From: Variovorax guangxiensis
GTDB taxonomy: Bacteria; Pseudomonadota; Gammaproteobacteria; Burkholderiales; Burkholderiaceae_C
Assembly: GCF_003952165.1 (NCBI RefSeq)
Contig: NZ_RXFT01000026.1
Span: 1-53,479 of the forward strand
DNA length: 53,479 nt
Reading direction: 5' to 3'
Shown here: piece after piece, positions 22,815-32,138 of the stretch
How positions within the stretch are numbered: the stretch's first letter is position 1
Layout of the letters: each line of letters starts with the position of its first letter
Notes under the pieces: model-generated
What the model saw: only the letters and a program-made list of their open reading frames with translations
Database searches by the model: none
Told to the model about the DNA's origin: nothing
Position numbers and translations under genes: made by a program

Positions 22815-23528
22815 TCACCCATGGAAAGACCTACTGAGAAGCCAGATCACCGAGAGGTGAAGCGGGTAGAAGGCGTAGAAGGCCCACCGAATGCGAGGGA
22901 CGAGCAGCGTCACCTTGTCGGCGAGCAGGACCAGCGGGAGCGCAGCAAGCGCCCAGTGGTTGCGGTTGATGACCCAGAGGGCAGCGCAGGACGCCACGAT
23001 GAGTACGAGGGCGCCTGCACCAGGTCGACGTGCATAGAGCCAGAAGCCCACGCAAAGCAAGACGGCTGGCCACCAGAACTCGACCGAGCTGCCGCCGATC
23101 GCGACCACGAACGCAGCGCCGGCGATGCCGATCGCACCGCCCCTGTGGAGCAGCGCGATCGCGAGGACCGCCACCAGCAACATGAACATGATGTTCAGTG
23201 GCCACCAGCCACCCAGCAGCGTGTTCAACGCCAGAAAGGCCGGCGTCGAGAGCACGCCGACAGCCAGTAGCCGGAAGGCAGTTCGGCGCGCGGCACCGGC
23301 TTCGAGCACCCCCGGCCGCGCCAGGTTGTAGGCAAGCACGAAGGCGAAGATCGGCATCACCAGGCGGCCCAAAATGAACAGCAGATGCACTCGGTCCCCG
23401 AGCAAATACTTGTTCACGTGGTCGCCCGTCATGAGCACCAAAGCGCTCCATTTCAGGGCTTCCAGCGTTCCGTCGGCAACAGCAAAGCTTCGCGGCCCCG
23501 CAGCCGCGGTCGAAATCTGAGTTTTCAT
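22815..23528 (-). CDS. traX: TraX-family membrane protein
   Basis: A 237-residue polytopic protein with about seven helices. LKWSALVLMTGDHVNKYLLG and FILGRLVMPIFAFVLAYNLAR are diagnostic of the TraX family; F-plasmid TraX N-acetylates pilin. It follows topB by 13 bases and precedes the adhesin by 153. The target here is unknown: VirB2 pilin or something on the adhesin are both possible. Confidence 0.88.
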   Translation of the reverse strand: MKTQISTAAAGPRSFAVADGTLEALKWSALVLMTGDHVNKYLLGDRVHLLFILGRLVMPIFAFVLAYNLARPGVLEAGAARRTAFRLLAVGVLSTPAFLALNTLLGGWWPLNIMFMLLVAVLAIALLHRGGAIGIAGAAFVVAIGGSSVEFWWPAVLLCVGFWLYARRPGAGALVLIVASCAALWVINRNHWALAALPLVLLADKVTLLVPRIRWAFYAFYPLHLSVIWLLSRSFHG

Positions 23529-23541
23529 GGGGGGTGCTGCG

Positions 23542-26109
23542 CTAAGCAGGCGTTCGTGGTTTGGCCGCTAGATCAGGCTTTCCAGCCTTGTCCGGGAAGG
23601 TCGCTTTGCACCCTTCTTTGAACCGCGTGCAACCCCAGAAGGCCCCCTTCGGACCGGGGATCGATCGCAGCTCGCCCACCTTGCACTTCGTGCATTTGTA
23701 GACAGGCTTCGGTGCCGTGTCGGGCTTGCCAGCCTTGTCGGGGAACGTCGCCTTGCACCCTTGTTCGTAGCGACTGCAACCCCAGAACGGGCCGGTCTTT
23801 CCCTTGATGCTGCGGAGTGCACCTTCCTTGCACGTCGGGCATCTGTAGACAGGCTTCGGTGCCGTGTCCGGCCGCCCCGCCTTGTCTTCAAATTTCGCTT
23901 CGCACTTGTTCGGTTCGCGATTCCAGTTCGAGCAGAACCAGTACGCCCCGTTGGCGCCGACCTTGCGGCGAAGGTGGCCCTCCTTGCAAGTTGGGCATGG
24001 GATGTCCGTCGTCAGCGGTTTCCCGCCGGCGTCCTGAAACCGCGCATCACACTTGTCCGTCTCGTGGTTCCAGTTGCCGCAGTACCAATACGCGCCCTTC
24101 TCGCCTTCCTTGCGCCTCAGCACGCCCGATTTGCACTTCGGGCACAGCGTCACGCCGGCCGCGAGCGGGAGCTTCATCGTCGCGGTCCGCGCCTGGGCCA
24201 CCACGTCGGTGACCCATTCCACGGTCTGGCCGATGAAGGCCTCGTAGCTCAGCTCGCCCGAGGCAACCTTGTCGAGGGTGGCCTTGAAGATGCCGGCCCG
24301 CGCTGGCTCCTTCACCGACATCGGCAACGCTTCGATGAGCGTGCGCGCGGCCGGCGAGGTCATTTCCTTCTTGCTGCCCTCCTTCACGGGGATGACGAGC
24401 TTGCGTGCCCGCAGATCTGCCGTGATGCTGCTGCGCGTTGCCGGCGTACCGATGCCAACGCCGACGCCTTCGCCGGCGTCGGCGCTGTCCTCCACCGTCC
24501 CGAGCTTGAGGCGCATCCTCGCTTCAGGGTCATCCACGAACTTGTAGATGTTCGCCATGGCGGCAAGCGCCATCGCTTCGTCGAAGCGCGGTGGGGGCGT
24601 CGTCTTGCGGCTGGTCGACTCGCACTTCGTGCATTTCACCGCGTCCCCCTGCGCCATCGTCGGCAGCGTCTGCTTGTCGTCGGCTCTCGTGTCGGCCGCA
24701 TCGGCGTCCTCATCGACCACCTCCGCATAAACGGCCTTCCAGCCTTCCGCCACGGGCGTCTTGCCTGTCGCGGCGAATTTCTCGCCATCGACATCCAATC
24801 CAACGACCGTGTGCATGAACTCGTACGGTGCAGCGAACTGCGCCAGATAGCTGCGCACGATAAGGTCGTACACGTTGCGCTCGGCCTCGGTCCAACCCTT
24901 CGGGTCGACCGCAGCCTCCGGCACCGCAGGGATCACGCCGTGGTGGTCTTGGCCTTCCATCTTCGCATCGTCGAAAGCGGCCGACTTCCGTGACGCGTCC
25001 AGCACGCCCGCCAGCCCTGCAAGGTCAGGCCGGACCTTGAACACAGCCGCCATGACACGCGGTGCGTCCGCATGCGCCGCCTGCGACAGATAGCGGTTCT
25101 CGCTGCGTGGATACGTCGTGACCTGGTAGGTCGAGTACAGCTCCTGTGCTGCCTTCAGCACCTCGGCACCGGAATAGCCGAAGTGCTTGAAGCCCTCGAT
25201 TTGCAGCTCGTTCAAGGACATGGGCAGCGGAGCGAGCTCGCGCTTCTTGGTCTTCGCGTATGCCGTGATCTGCCCGGGCTTGCCTGTCAGCCTGGCTGTC
25301 AACGCCCCCGCCACGGCCGCATCCGTCAGGCGGCCCTCTTCGTCGAGGCCGGCCTGGTCCTCGGCCGGCTTCCAGCTCGCCCGGAAGGTGCCGTTCGCGT
25401 GTGCAACCGACGCCGAGAGGGTGAAATACGGGATCGGTTTGAACGATTCGATGAGCTTGTCGCGCTCCACCCAGATGTAGAGCAATGGCGTCTGCACGCT
25501 GCCCACTGGGAGAAGGCCGTCGTAGCCCAGCTCCCGACCGCGCAAGGTCATCGCACGCGTGCCATTAAATCCCACCAGCCAGTCATAGTGACTGCGCGCC
25601 AGAGCCCAGCGATACCACCCCTGAAACTTGGCCTCGTTGTTGTCGCGAGCACCGGCCACTGCCTGCCTGACCCTCGACTCGTTGTAGTCATTGACCAGCA
25701 CGCGCTTCACGGGCTTGGTGTTCCCGTAGAAATGCAATGCTTCATCGACCAGCAACTGCCCTTCGGCACCAGGGTCGCCGAGGTTGTAGACCACCTCGCA
25801 CGTCCGCAGCAGTTCGGCCAGCTTGGCGAGCCGCGCAGCGTTCTTCTCCATCGGAAAGATCACCCAGCGATCGGGCACCACAGGGAGGTCGACCGCCCGC
25901 CATACCTTGCGGCCACTCGCCGCCGTCGGCACATCGTTCCCGAGGTAGTGGTCCGGCGTGGCCTGCTCGAAAGCATGGCCGGACAAAGCCACGAAGGCGT
26001 GTTCGCCCTTCACCAGGTGCGTGCCGTGGTCGGCCAAGGTTCCCGGAAGAACCTTGGCCACCGCTTCGGCGAGCGTCTTCTTCTCCGCAATCCAAAGGTA
26101 CTTCGTCAT
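23542..26109 (-). CDS. topB: DNA topoisomerase III with zinc-finger tail
   Basis: An 855-residue type IA topoisomerase. The active-site region TTYPRSENRYL places the nucleophile at Tyr333. The Toprim motif reads GDPGAEGQLLVDE (from G111) where the usual form is DPDREG, so the second Asp and the Arg are replaced. The C-terminus has four or five CxxC zinc fingers from about residue 655 on. Plasmid topoisomerases of this type (RP4 TraE) accompany transfer genes. It lies six bases after the LPD7-type gene. Confidence 0.92.
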   Translation of the reverse strand: MTKYLWIAEKKTLAEAVAKVLPGTLADHGTHLVKGEHAFVALSGHAFEQATPDHYLGNDVPTAASGRKVWRAVDLPVVPDRWVIFPMEKNAARLAKLAELLRTCEVVYNLGDPGAEGQLLVDEALHFYGNTKPVKRVLVNDYNESRVRQAVAGARDNNEAKFQGWYRWALARSHYDWLVGFNGTRAMTLRGRELGYDGLLPVGSVQTPLLYIWVERDKLIESFKPIPYFTLSASVAHANGTFRASWKPAEDQAGLDEEGRLTDAAVAGALTARLTGKPGQITAYAKTKKRELAPLPMSLNELQIEGFKHFGYSGAEVLKAAQELYSTYQVTTYPRSENRYLSQAAHADAPRVMAAVFKVRPDLAGLAGVLDASRKSAAFDDAKMEGQDHHGVIPAVPEAAVDPKGWTEAERNVYDLIVRSYLAQFAAPYEFMHTVVGLDVDGEKFAATGKTPVAEGWKAVYAEVVDEDADAADTRADDKQTLPTMAQGDAVKCTKCESTSRKTTPPPRFDEAMALAAMANIYKFVDDPEARMRLKLGTVEDSADAGEGVGVGIGTPATRSSITADLRARKLVIPVKEGSKKEMTSPAARTLIEALPMSVKEPARAGIFKATLDKVASGELSYEAFIGQTVEWVTDVVAQARTATMKLPLAAGVTLCPKCKSGVLRRKEGEKGAYWYCGNWNHETDKCDARFQDAGGKPLTTDIPCPTCKEGHLRRKVGANGAYWFCSNWNREPNKCEAKFEDKAGRPDTAPKPVYRCPTCKEGALRSIKGKTGPFWGCSRYEQGCKATFPDKAGKPDTAPKPVYKCTKCKVGELRSIPGPKGAFWGCTRFKEGCKATFPDKAGKPDLAAKPRTPA

Positions 26110-26115
26110 GCGCGC

Positions 26116-28296
26116 TTACCCCCTCGCCCGCTCTGGATTGCGCGCCGGCTCGCGAACGACCTCCACCGTCGGCTCGGCGCGCTGCGCGTTCCGGTCGTAG
26201 ACCTTCACCAGCGGCTGACGCTCCGTCGTCCGCGCGGCTTCAGTCAAGCGATGCTTGACCTCTTCCCGCACGTTCTCGAGTCGGTTCACATCCCAGGTGT
26301 TGCGGTTCGTCACGAGGTCTGCCGTACCCGTCACCTTCCCGTTGCTGTCGCGCTGCTTCACCTGAACCGTCACAGCCTGCTTGCCCTGGTACGCCAGCGC
26401 CACTTCGTCGCCGACCACGGACTTGCTTTCGGACATGGCGCGCTGAAGGTCGACGCCCCACACGGTCTTTTCCCCTGCCGGCGTCTGAAGCTTGACGTAG
26501 TAGCTCTGCTCGTTGTCCTTGTTGTGCTCGTACGGTGCCGCGCCATGCTCCAGCACCTTTCCGACGTGAACCCGATTGGTCTGGAAGCGCTCGGCCGCCA
26601 GCTCGGCCGCCATGTCCACGGCCTTCTCCGAGTCGCCGCGCGCCCGCAGCAGCCCTTTCAAGGTTTCGACCGCCAGGCGCTGCGGCTCGCTGAGCGTGCG
26701 GTGATGCTCATCGATCACCGCCGCCTTCTCGGGCACGGAGGCCTTTTCCGGCGCTGCCACGGCCCGTTCAGGCTGCTCCACAGCCTTTGCCCTGGCCGTC
26801 GCCTGCTCAATGCTGTTCACGGCCTTGTCGGCCGCGTGCACCGGTTCCTTGCGCATGTCGGCCAGCTTGGCCCGGTCCACATCGCGCGGCTCGTAGCCCT
26901 GCACCTCCATGCCGCGCAGCGAGGCTTGCAGCCACACCTCGCGCTTGAACTCGTCGGACCCCTTGAGCTTCAGAGCGTTCCAGCCCTTCGCCTGCGCCAG
27001 CTCGACCATCGACAGCGCGATCGCCGGATCGTTGTGGTCCGTCGCCAGGCGCTTGCCCTTGTCCTCAAAGGCCAGCCGGTTCTCGTCGTCGCGGAAGTAG
27101 AACTTCGTGTCCGCCTGCAAATAGCGCTTGCGCAGCGCCTCGGGCGTCACGAACTCCTTCTTGTCGTCGTCCTGGTCCTTCGGACTGCGTTCGCGATCGA
27201 CGGTGTTGGCCCGCTCTTCCGTGACCTGTTGAGGCGCCTTCGTCGACGGCTTCACCACGTCGACGTCATCCCCATCGATGAAAATCGGCTTGTCGATGTC
27301 ACCCGGCCGGTACTTGTCCCACAGCTTCGCCGCCGTCTGCCAGTCCCGGCCCGCCAGGACTTCAAGGTCACGCATCACGTCGGAAAGGTCCGTCCGATCG
27401 CGCCAACCCAGTTCCTCCAGCTCGGACTTGGCCATCCGCGAATCGAGGTCCTGCACGAAACGCTCGTTCGCTTCGGCCTCTCCAACGCCAAGGGCTTTCC
27501 GAGCAGCCGCGCTGTCACGCTCACGTGTCGAAGCCACGCGCGCCATGTCGCGATCGTCGATCACCAGGTCAGGAACCGCAGGGCTCTCCTTCTCGGGCTG
27601 CGGGGATGCGCGGCCTGCAAGCGTCACCAGGGCTGCCGCGTAGGCCTCACGGCCTTCATCCTTGCCGAACTGCTCGCGAAATGCGCCCGTACCCTCGCTG
27701 GTGCGCGCCGCATCCAGCTTCAATTCCGAGTCAGTGAGCGACACCGACGTACCTGCCGGCTGTGCGCTGATGAAATCGCGCCTCGACTCCTGCGCATAGC
27801 GTTCCATCGCCTCGGCCGGATCGTTCGAGAAGTGAAGCACCTGCGCGCCCTTCCCAGCCGCTTCCAGTTGCACGGTAAAGCGAGCATGCCCGGCAACCTC
27901 GCGCGCTTCAGCGCGATGGTTTGCGATCAATGCTTCCTTGTACGCACCTTGCGTCTCCGCGATCGCCGCAATCGCGGCGGCGCCTTCCGCACGCTTCGCA
28001 GGGTCCTCGATCTTGTTGAGGAAGTCGATGTCGACCTTCGCGACATCCGCCGCGGACTCGCCCTTCAAGTGGTCCCTCGGCCAAGCAAGGGCCTGTTCGC
28101 GTCCCGTCAGCAAGGACGCCAATGGGTCATCCCCGTCCAGCTCGGCGGCAGGGCCGCCCACGGTCTTCTCCGTGCCTGGCAGTGCGGCGTCGACGACGCC
28201 GGTTTTCCCGAGCCCGGCAGGGCCGGGCTCTGCATCGCCGAAGTCCAGCTCCGCCGTCAGCGGATCGCGCGAAATCTCTTCAGGTTTGTCGCTCAT
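26116..28296 (-). CDS. large LPD7-domain conjugation protein
   Basis: A 726-residue soluble, charged protein. Residues ~380-470 (PEALRKRYLQADTKFYFRDD...AKGWNALKLKGSDEFKREVW) match the LPD7 domain of large polyvalent and relaxase-associated proteins. Residues ~590-690 (SYYVKLQTPAGEKTVWGVDL) match the small domain found after it in TraI/TraC-like proteins. No primase or relaxase catalytic motif is visible. It ends REPARNPERARG. It may travel with the DNA or assist processing with TopB (inference). The start overlaps the previous stop (ATGA). Confidence 0.7.
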   Translation of the reverse strand: MSDKPEEISRDPLTAELDFGDAEPGPAGLGKTGVVDAALPGTEKTVGGPAAELDGDDPLASLLTGREQALAWPRDHLKGESAADVAKVDIDFLNKIEDPAKRAEGAAAIAAIAETQGAYKEALIANHRAEAREVAGHARFTVQLEAAGKGAQVLHFSNDPAEAMERYAQESRRDFISAQPAGTSVSLTDSELKLDAARTSEGTGAFREQFGKDEGREAYAAALVTLAGRASPQPEKESPAVPDLVIDDRDMARVASTRERDSAAARKALGVGEAEANERFVQDLDSRMAKSELEELGWRDRTDLSDVMRDLEVLAGRDWQTAAKLWDKYRPGDIDKPIFIDGDDVDVVKPSTKAPQQVTEERANTVDRERSPKDQDDDKKEFVTPEALRKRYLQADTKFYFRDDENRLAFEDKGKRLATDHNDPAIALSMVELAQAKGWNALKLKGSDEFKREVWLQASLRGMEVQGYEPRDVDRAKLADMRKEPVHAADKAVNSIEQATARAKAVEQPERAVAAPEKASVPEKAAVIDEHHRTLSEPQRLAVETLKGLLRARGDSEKAVDMAAELAAERFQTNRVHVGKVLEHGAAPYEHNKDNEQSYYVKLQTPAGEKTVWGVDLQRAMSESKSVVGDEVALAYQGKQAVTVQVKQRDSNGKVTGTADLVTNRNTWDVNRLENVREEVKHRLTEAARTTERQPLVKVYDRNAQRAEPTVEVVREPARNPERARG

Positions 28297-29087
28297 TGTG
28301 TGCTCCCAACGGTCATTGCAGCGCTGGCCGTAGCGAACGCCGAGGTATCGAGGTCCATCGCTTCGATTTCGACGCGACGGTTGATGGATTTGCCTTCCGG
28401 CGTGCTGTTGTCGACGGCGAAGCCGCCCGAGGCCAGATAGCTCATGTGAATCTTGGACAGCGGCACGCCATTGCTGACCAGAAAGCGCCGCGCCTTCAGC
28501 GCGCGCAGCATCGCGATGTCGCGATCGATCGGGTTGTCGAACTCGGCATCCGTGCGGCCACGGATTTCCACGCGCTTGCCACTTCGAGCCGCCTTCAGCA
28601 GCTCTTCTTGCATCGCGTCAGATGGCTTGAAATCCGTCTTGGCGAATGGGTGGCTCACGCGGAAAACCACAGCCTGGCCACGCACCTCGACGGACTCGGT
28701 TTCATTGCGCGCGACGGGCTTTGCTGTCGAGACCTGCAGCATCGCCGGCGCCGGCGAGGTTGCCGGCGCCGCTACCGGTGCCCGGCCCTGTGCGGGCTGC
28801 GGCACCGGCATCGCTTTTGGGCGGTTTGTCGCCGCCTCCATGCTCTGAAGGACGAGGTACGACTTCAGCGCGGCCAGCTCGGCTTTCATGCTCTCGACCT
28901 GGCGGGCGAGCGCGCTGCGCTCGCGATACGCAGCCTGTTCCTCGGCATTGCGCGCCTTGTAGTCTTCGATGCGTGCTTCGCTGTTGACCGGCGTGCGGTC
29001 ACTGCCGCTCGGCATCACCACCTTCGGCGGTCCGCCGCAGCCTGCGAGCATCGCCGCCACCGTCATTGCAAGAAGTGTCTTCTTCAT
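28293..29087 (-). CDS. OmpA-family lipoprotein
   Basis: A 264-residue protein: lipoprotein signal MKKTLLAMTVAAMLAGC, a coiled stretch at residues ~40-85, a Pro/Ala linker, and a C-terminal OmpA peptidoglycan-binding domain (RVEIRGRTDAEFDN..IDRDIAMLRALKARRFL..INRRVEI). It probably anchors part of the transfer apparatus, or the adhesin/exclusion machinery, to peptidoglycan. ATG 29087 follows GGAGCG. Confidence 0.82.
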   Translation of the reverse strand: MKKTLLAMTVAAMLAGCGGPPKVVMPSGSDRTPVNSEARIEDYKARNAEEQAAYRERSALARQVESMKAELAALKSYLVLQSMEAATNRPKAMPVPQPAQGRAPVAAPATSPAPAMLQVSTAKPVARNETESVEVRGQAVVFRVSHPFAKTDFKPSDAMQEELLKAARSGKRVEIRGRTDAEFDNPIDRDIAMLRALKARRFLVSNGVPLSKIHMSYLASGGFAVDNSTPEGKSINRRVEIEAMDLDTSAFATASAAMTVGSTQ

Positions 29088-29100
29088 GGTCTTGCGCTCC

Positions 29101-29874
29101 TTAGCGTTCGGGGTGTGCAGCGGGCCGGTCGCCGCGTTGTTGCTCATTGCCGCGCTGCGGCGCCTGGGATTGAGTGCGGGCGTCGAACTGACGTTGCTTC
29201 GACTCGCGGTACTGCTCGACCATCCGGGTCTTCACCACGTCGAGGTCGCGCGCGAAGGGCTCGAAATCGCGGCCCAACGTCTCCTTCGCGGTGCGATGAA
29301 TGCGGCTGAACATTTCCTCGATCGCGGCACGCTTCGGATCGTGGAAATGGGCTTGCCCCTTGTCGCCCTGGTAGTTGATCTGCATGTTCACGTCGGTTAG
29401 CCGCTTTTCATCGGCACGACGCTTCATGTTGTCGCTCGTCTTGAAGTCCACGTCGCCGACCTGATGGACCACCACGCTGCGCTCGCCGACCTTCTGCGCG
29501 AGGTAGTCGCCGCTCGTAAAGACCGGGCCCGTGTAGCGGCCGTTTTCGCGCGAGGCGCTGATTTCCACGCTGGTGCCCCACTTCGCCTGCGCTTCTTGCC
29601 GCAACGCGTGCGGTACGTCGCGCACATCGTGCAGCCGGCGCCTGCCGGCATCCTGGCCCTGCTGGGCGGCGGAATGCGACTGTTCTGGCCCTCGCGGTGC
29701 CTGGCTGGCCGCAGGTGCCGGTGCCGGTGCCGCTTCCGCCGCTTTCCCGCTCTGGCTGGCTGGAGTGGCCTTCTCGGCCGCCGCCGAAGCCGCCTGAAGC
29801 CGTGCCGACGGCTTGCGCGGCGTCTTGGCCGGCTTGGTGTCCTCGGCGCTCTGGTTCTTTTCGTCCACTTGCAT
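29101..29874 (-). CDS. KfrB-domain-like protein
   Basis: A 257-residue protein: a Lys/Ala/Pro-rich disordered N-terminal 90 residues, then a segment VEISASRENGRYTGPVFTSG..VGERSVVVHQVGDVDF like the KfrB/LPD-associated beta domain, then a helical basic C-terminus ending DRPAAHPER. ATG 29874 follows AAGGGAG. It lies between virD4 and the OmpA lipoprotein. A role as a transferred or coupling-protein-associated factor is inference. Confidence 0.6.
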   Translation of the reverse strand: MQVDEKNQSAEDTKPAKTPRKPSARLQAASAAAEKATPASQSGKAAEAAPAPAPAASQAPRGPEQSHSAAQQGQDAGRRRLHDVRDVPHALRQEAQAKWGTSVEISASRENGRYTGPVFTSGDYLAQKVGERSVVVHQVGDVDFKTSDNMKRRADEKRLTDVNMQINYQGDKGQAHFHDPKRAAIEEMFSRIHRTAKETLGRDFEPFARDLDVVKTRMVEQYRESKQRQFDARTQSQAPQRGNEQQRGDRPAAHPER

Positions 29875-29921
29875 CGTTAGCTCCCTTGAGTGCCCAAACA
29901 TTTAGTCGGGCTGGTTACAGG

Positions 29922-32138
29922 TCACTTGTCGAGAACCGACAAGTCAATTGCGCCGCGTTTCACCGACCCCTTGCGGCTAAACGCCGCTGGGGCCGATCGG
30001 GCTGCGATCACGTCGCCCGGCTCATCGAAGTAGTCATCGGGCGGCTCGTCGTCGCTCGGCGCCGAGCTGGGCGGTGCCGCCTCAGTTCCACCACCGCCCG
30101 ACGCCACGGCTTCTTCTTCGTCTTCGATGACTGTCAGATGGGAAACATCGACCGGCTCGACCAGGCCGCCCTCGACCGGCTCAGCCTCGCCGCCATCGGC
30201 GTCGGCAAAATCCAGCTCGCCGAAGAAGGCGTCGACAAGGTTCTCCACCTCATCGGCCGAAGGGTTCTCCGGGTCGGAGAAGGTCGGAAGCGCGTCGACA
30301 TCGATCGCCAGCTTGGCCAGGTCAATGCGCTCGCCAGGTGCAGCAGTCCGAACGCGCTGCTCCATCTTTGCCTTGTGCAGATCGATGTCGAGCAGCGGAA
30401 TCGCGACGGCCAGTTCACCTTTGACCAGCGCGGCCGTTTCGAGCTGCTTCTGCGTCGGTCGCTTCTTCCCCAGCGCTGCTAGCGACGGGCTCACCGACTT
30501 CAGTCGACTGAGGAAGGTGTCGTCGTTGAAATACCGGGCCTTTTCGCAAAGGATCGGCTTGCAGTTCTCGACCATCACAATTTCCTTGCTCTGGCCAAGC
30601 TCCTTCAGCTCTTGAGGCAGCAGCAGCGCCCTGCGCTGATCGGACACGTTCTCGCTCGTCGACGCGCCGTTGCCGCCCCAGGCCCGCGGCCGGCTCACAC
30701 CGGTCGATGTCGACTTCTCGGTCTGGTAGCCGAGCATTTCCGAATACTCGTTGGCGTCCTTTTGCTCGCGCGGTGGGTAGACGATTTGCAGAGCGTGGTT
30801 CGTGACGAAGGTGCGCGTGTCCTCACGGCCATACACGGATTCGAGCTGGGCGATGCTCTGCACGATCGGAAGCAATCGCAGGTTGTAGCCTGCGATGTAC
30901 GAGACTGCCTTGGCCAAGATGCCGACTTTCCCGATCGCAGTGAACTCATCGAGGACCAGCAGGCATTGATGCTTCAACTCGGGGTTGTCGCCGGGCAACT
31001 CTCCCGTGTTGATGTTCACGAGCTGCGAGAAGAACAGATTGATGAGCAGCGACGCGTCCGCCAGGCGCTTGGGCTGGATGCCGATGTAGATCGACATCTT
31101 CTTCTTGCGCACCATCGACAAGTCGATGTCGGAGTAGCTGGTCGCGGCGTCGACGATCGGATTCTCGAAAATCGTCAGCGGCGCGTTCAATGTGGCCAGG
31201 ATGCTGGCCATGGTGTTCTCCGACGTGTTGCAGAACCTGTTCAGCGCGTTCAAGCACTCTTCGCTCAACGCATCGTCGCCCGTCGACCGTGCTGCAACGA
31301 TGTCCCCAAGGTGGTCCTTGATCGGCCGGCCTTTGCCCGACGACTGGCGCAAGACTTCGCCGAACGTGCACGGCAGCTCTGGCGTGTCCATGAGGTACAG
31401 CACCAGTCCGAGGAAGAGGCTTCGGGCCTGGTCGTTCCAGAAGGCGTTCTTCGGGTCGTCGCCCGGGTAAAGGGCTTGCCCGATCGCCAGGATGTCGCCC
31501 ACGCGGAAATTGCGGTTCCGATTAACGCCGTCGAGCGGGTTCCACCGGTGGCTTTTGCAGTCTTCAGCGAAGGGACTGAAAAGAAAGACCTCGTGACCGT
31601 GCTTCGCCCGAAAGCCGGACGTGAACTTGAAGTTTTCAAGTTTCACGTCGAGCACCACCACCGAGCCGTCGTAGTTCAACAGGTTCGGCAGCACGATGGC
31701 GACGCCCTTCCCCGAGCGCGTCGGGGCCGCCAGCAACACGAATTGCTGCCCACCGAACATCAGGTATTGACCCTGATACTTCCCGACGATGATCCCCGTT
31801 TCACCGTACAGGCCGGCCTCGCGCACCTCGCCTGAAGTCGCGAACCGGGCATCGCCATGGAGCGAGCGGCCACCATTGCGGACTGCGCCGAGCACGAAGA
31901 GCGGAACCAGGTAGACGGCCCCAAAGGCCACGCCCGCTGCCAGTTGCAGCCGCTTGCGCTGCACTGGATCGTCCTTGTACCAATCCCAGTAAGTCCACCA
32001 GGTGTCGAGAGACAGATCTTCCGGGGCGGTCTTGTTGAGAAGGAAGTAGATGGCGCCAGCGATGTACTGGGCAAGGAAATAGCCCAGCATGATGTAAACG
32101 AGGACCGCGAAAGCGATCGCGAGCTTCTTGCCGTTCAT
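29922..32138 (-). CDS. virD4: VirD4/TraG-type coupling ATPase
   Basis: A 738-residue protein with two N-terminal membrane helices (about 8-33 and 66-86), Walker A APTRSGKG (138-145), Walker B CLLVLDEFTAIG, and the typical QSIAQLESVYG region. It receives the relaxosome and hands substrates to the channel. The C-terminal ~170 residues are acidic and disordered, beyond the usual core, and could select substrates. It overlaps the virB11 end (ATGA). Confidence 0.95.
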   Translation of the reverse strand: MNGKKLAIAFAVLVYIMLGYFLAQYIAGAIYFLLNKTAPEDLSLDTWWTYWDWYKDDPVQRKRLQLAAGVAFGAVYLVPLFVLGAVRNGGRSLHGDARFATSGEVREAGLYGETGIIVGKYQGQYLMFGGQQFVLLAAPTRSGKGVAIVLPNLLNYDGSVVVLDVKLENFKFTSGFRAKHGHEVFLFSPFAEDCKSHRWNPLDGVNRNRNFRVGDILAIGQALYPGDDPKNAFWNDQARSLFLGLVLYLMDTPELPCTFGEVLRQSSGKGRPIKDHLGDIVAARSTGDDALSEECLNALNRFCNTSENTMASILATLNAPLTIFENPIVDAATSYSDIDLSMVRKKKMSIYIGIQPKRLADASLLINLFFSQLVNINTGELPGDNPELKHQCLLVLDEFTAIGKVGILAKAVSYIAGYNLRLLPIVQSIAQLESVYGREDTRTFVTNHALQIVYPPREQKDANEYSEMLGYQTEKSTSTGVSRPRAWGGNGASTSENVSDQRRALLLPQELKELGQSKEIVMVENCKPILCEKARYFNDDTFLSRLKSVSPSLAALGKKRPTQKQLETAALVKGELAVAIPLLDIDLHKAKMEQRVRTAAPGERIDLAKLAIDVDALPTFSDPENPSADEVENLVDAFFGELDFADADGGEAEPVEGGLVEPVDVSHLTVIEDEEEAVASGGGGTEAAPPSSAPSDDEPPDDYFDEPGDVIAARSAPAAFSRKGSVKRGAIDLSVLDK

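Noticed and set aside
25072..28440. 1122-residue forward-strand open frame
   Set aside because: Antisense to topB and the LPD7 gene, which have clear family motifs. Low-complexity His/Leu/Arg composition is typical of a shadow in GC-rich DNA.
30612..31835. 407-residue forward-strand frame
   Set aside because: Antisense to virD4.
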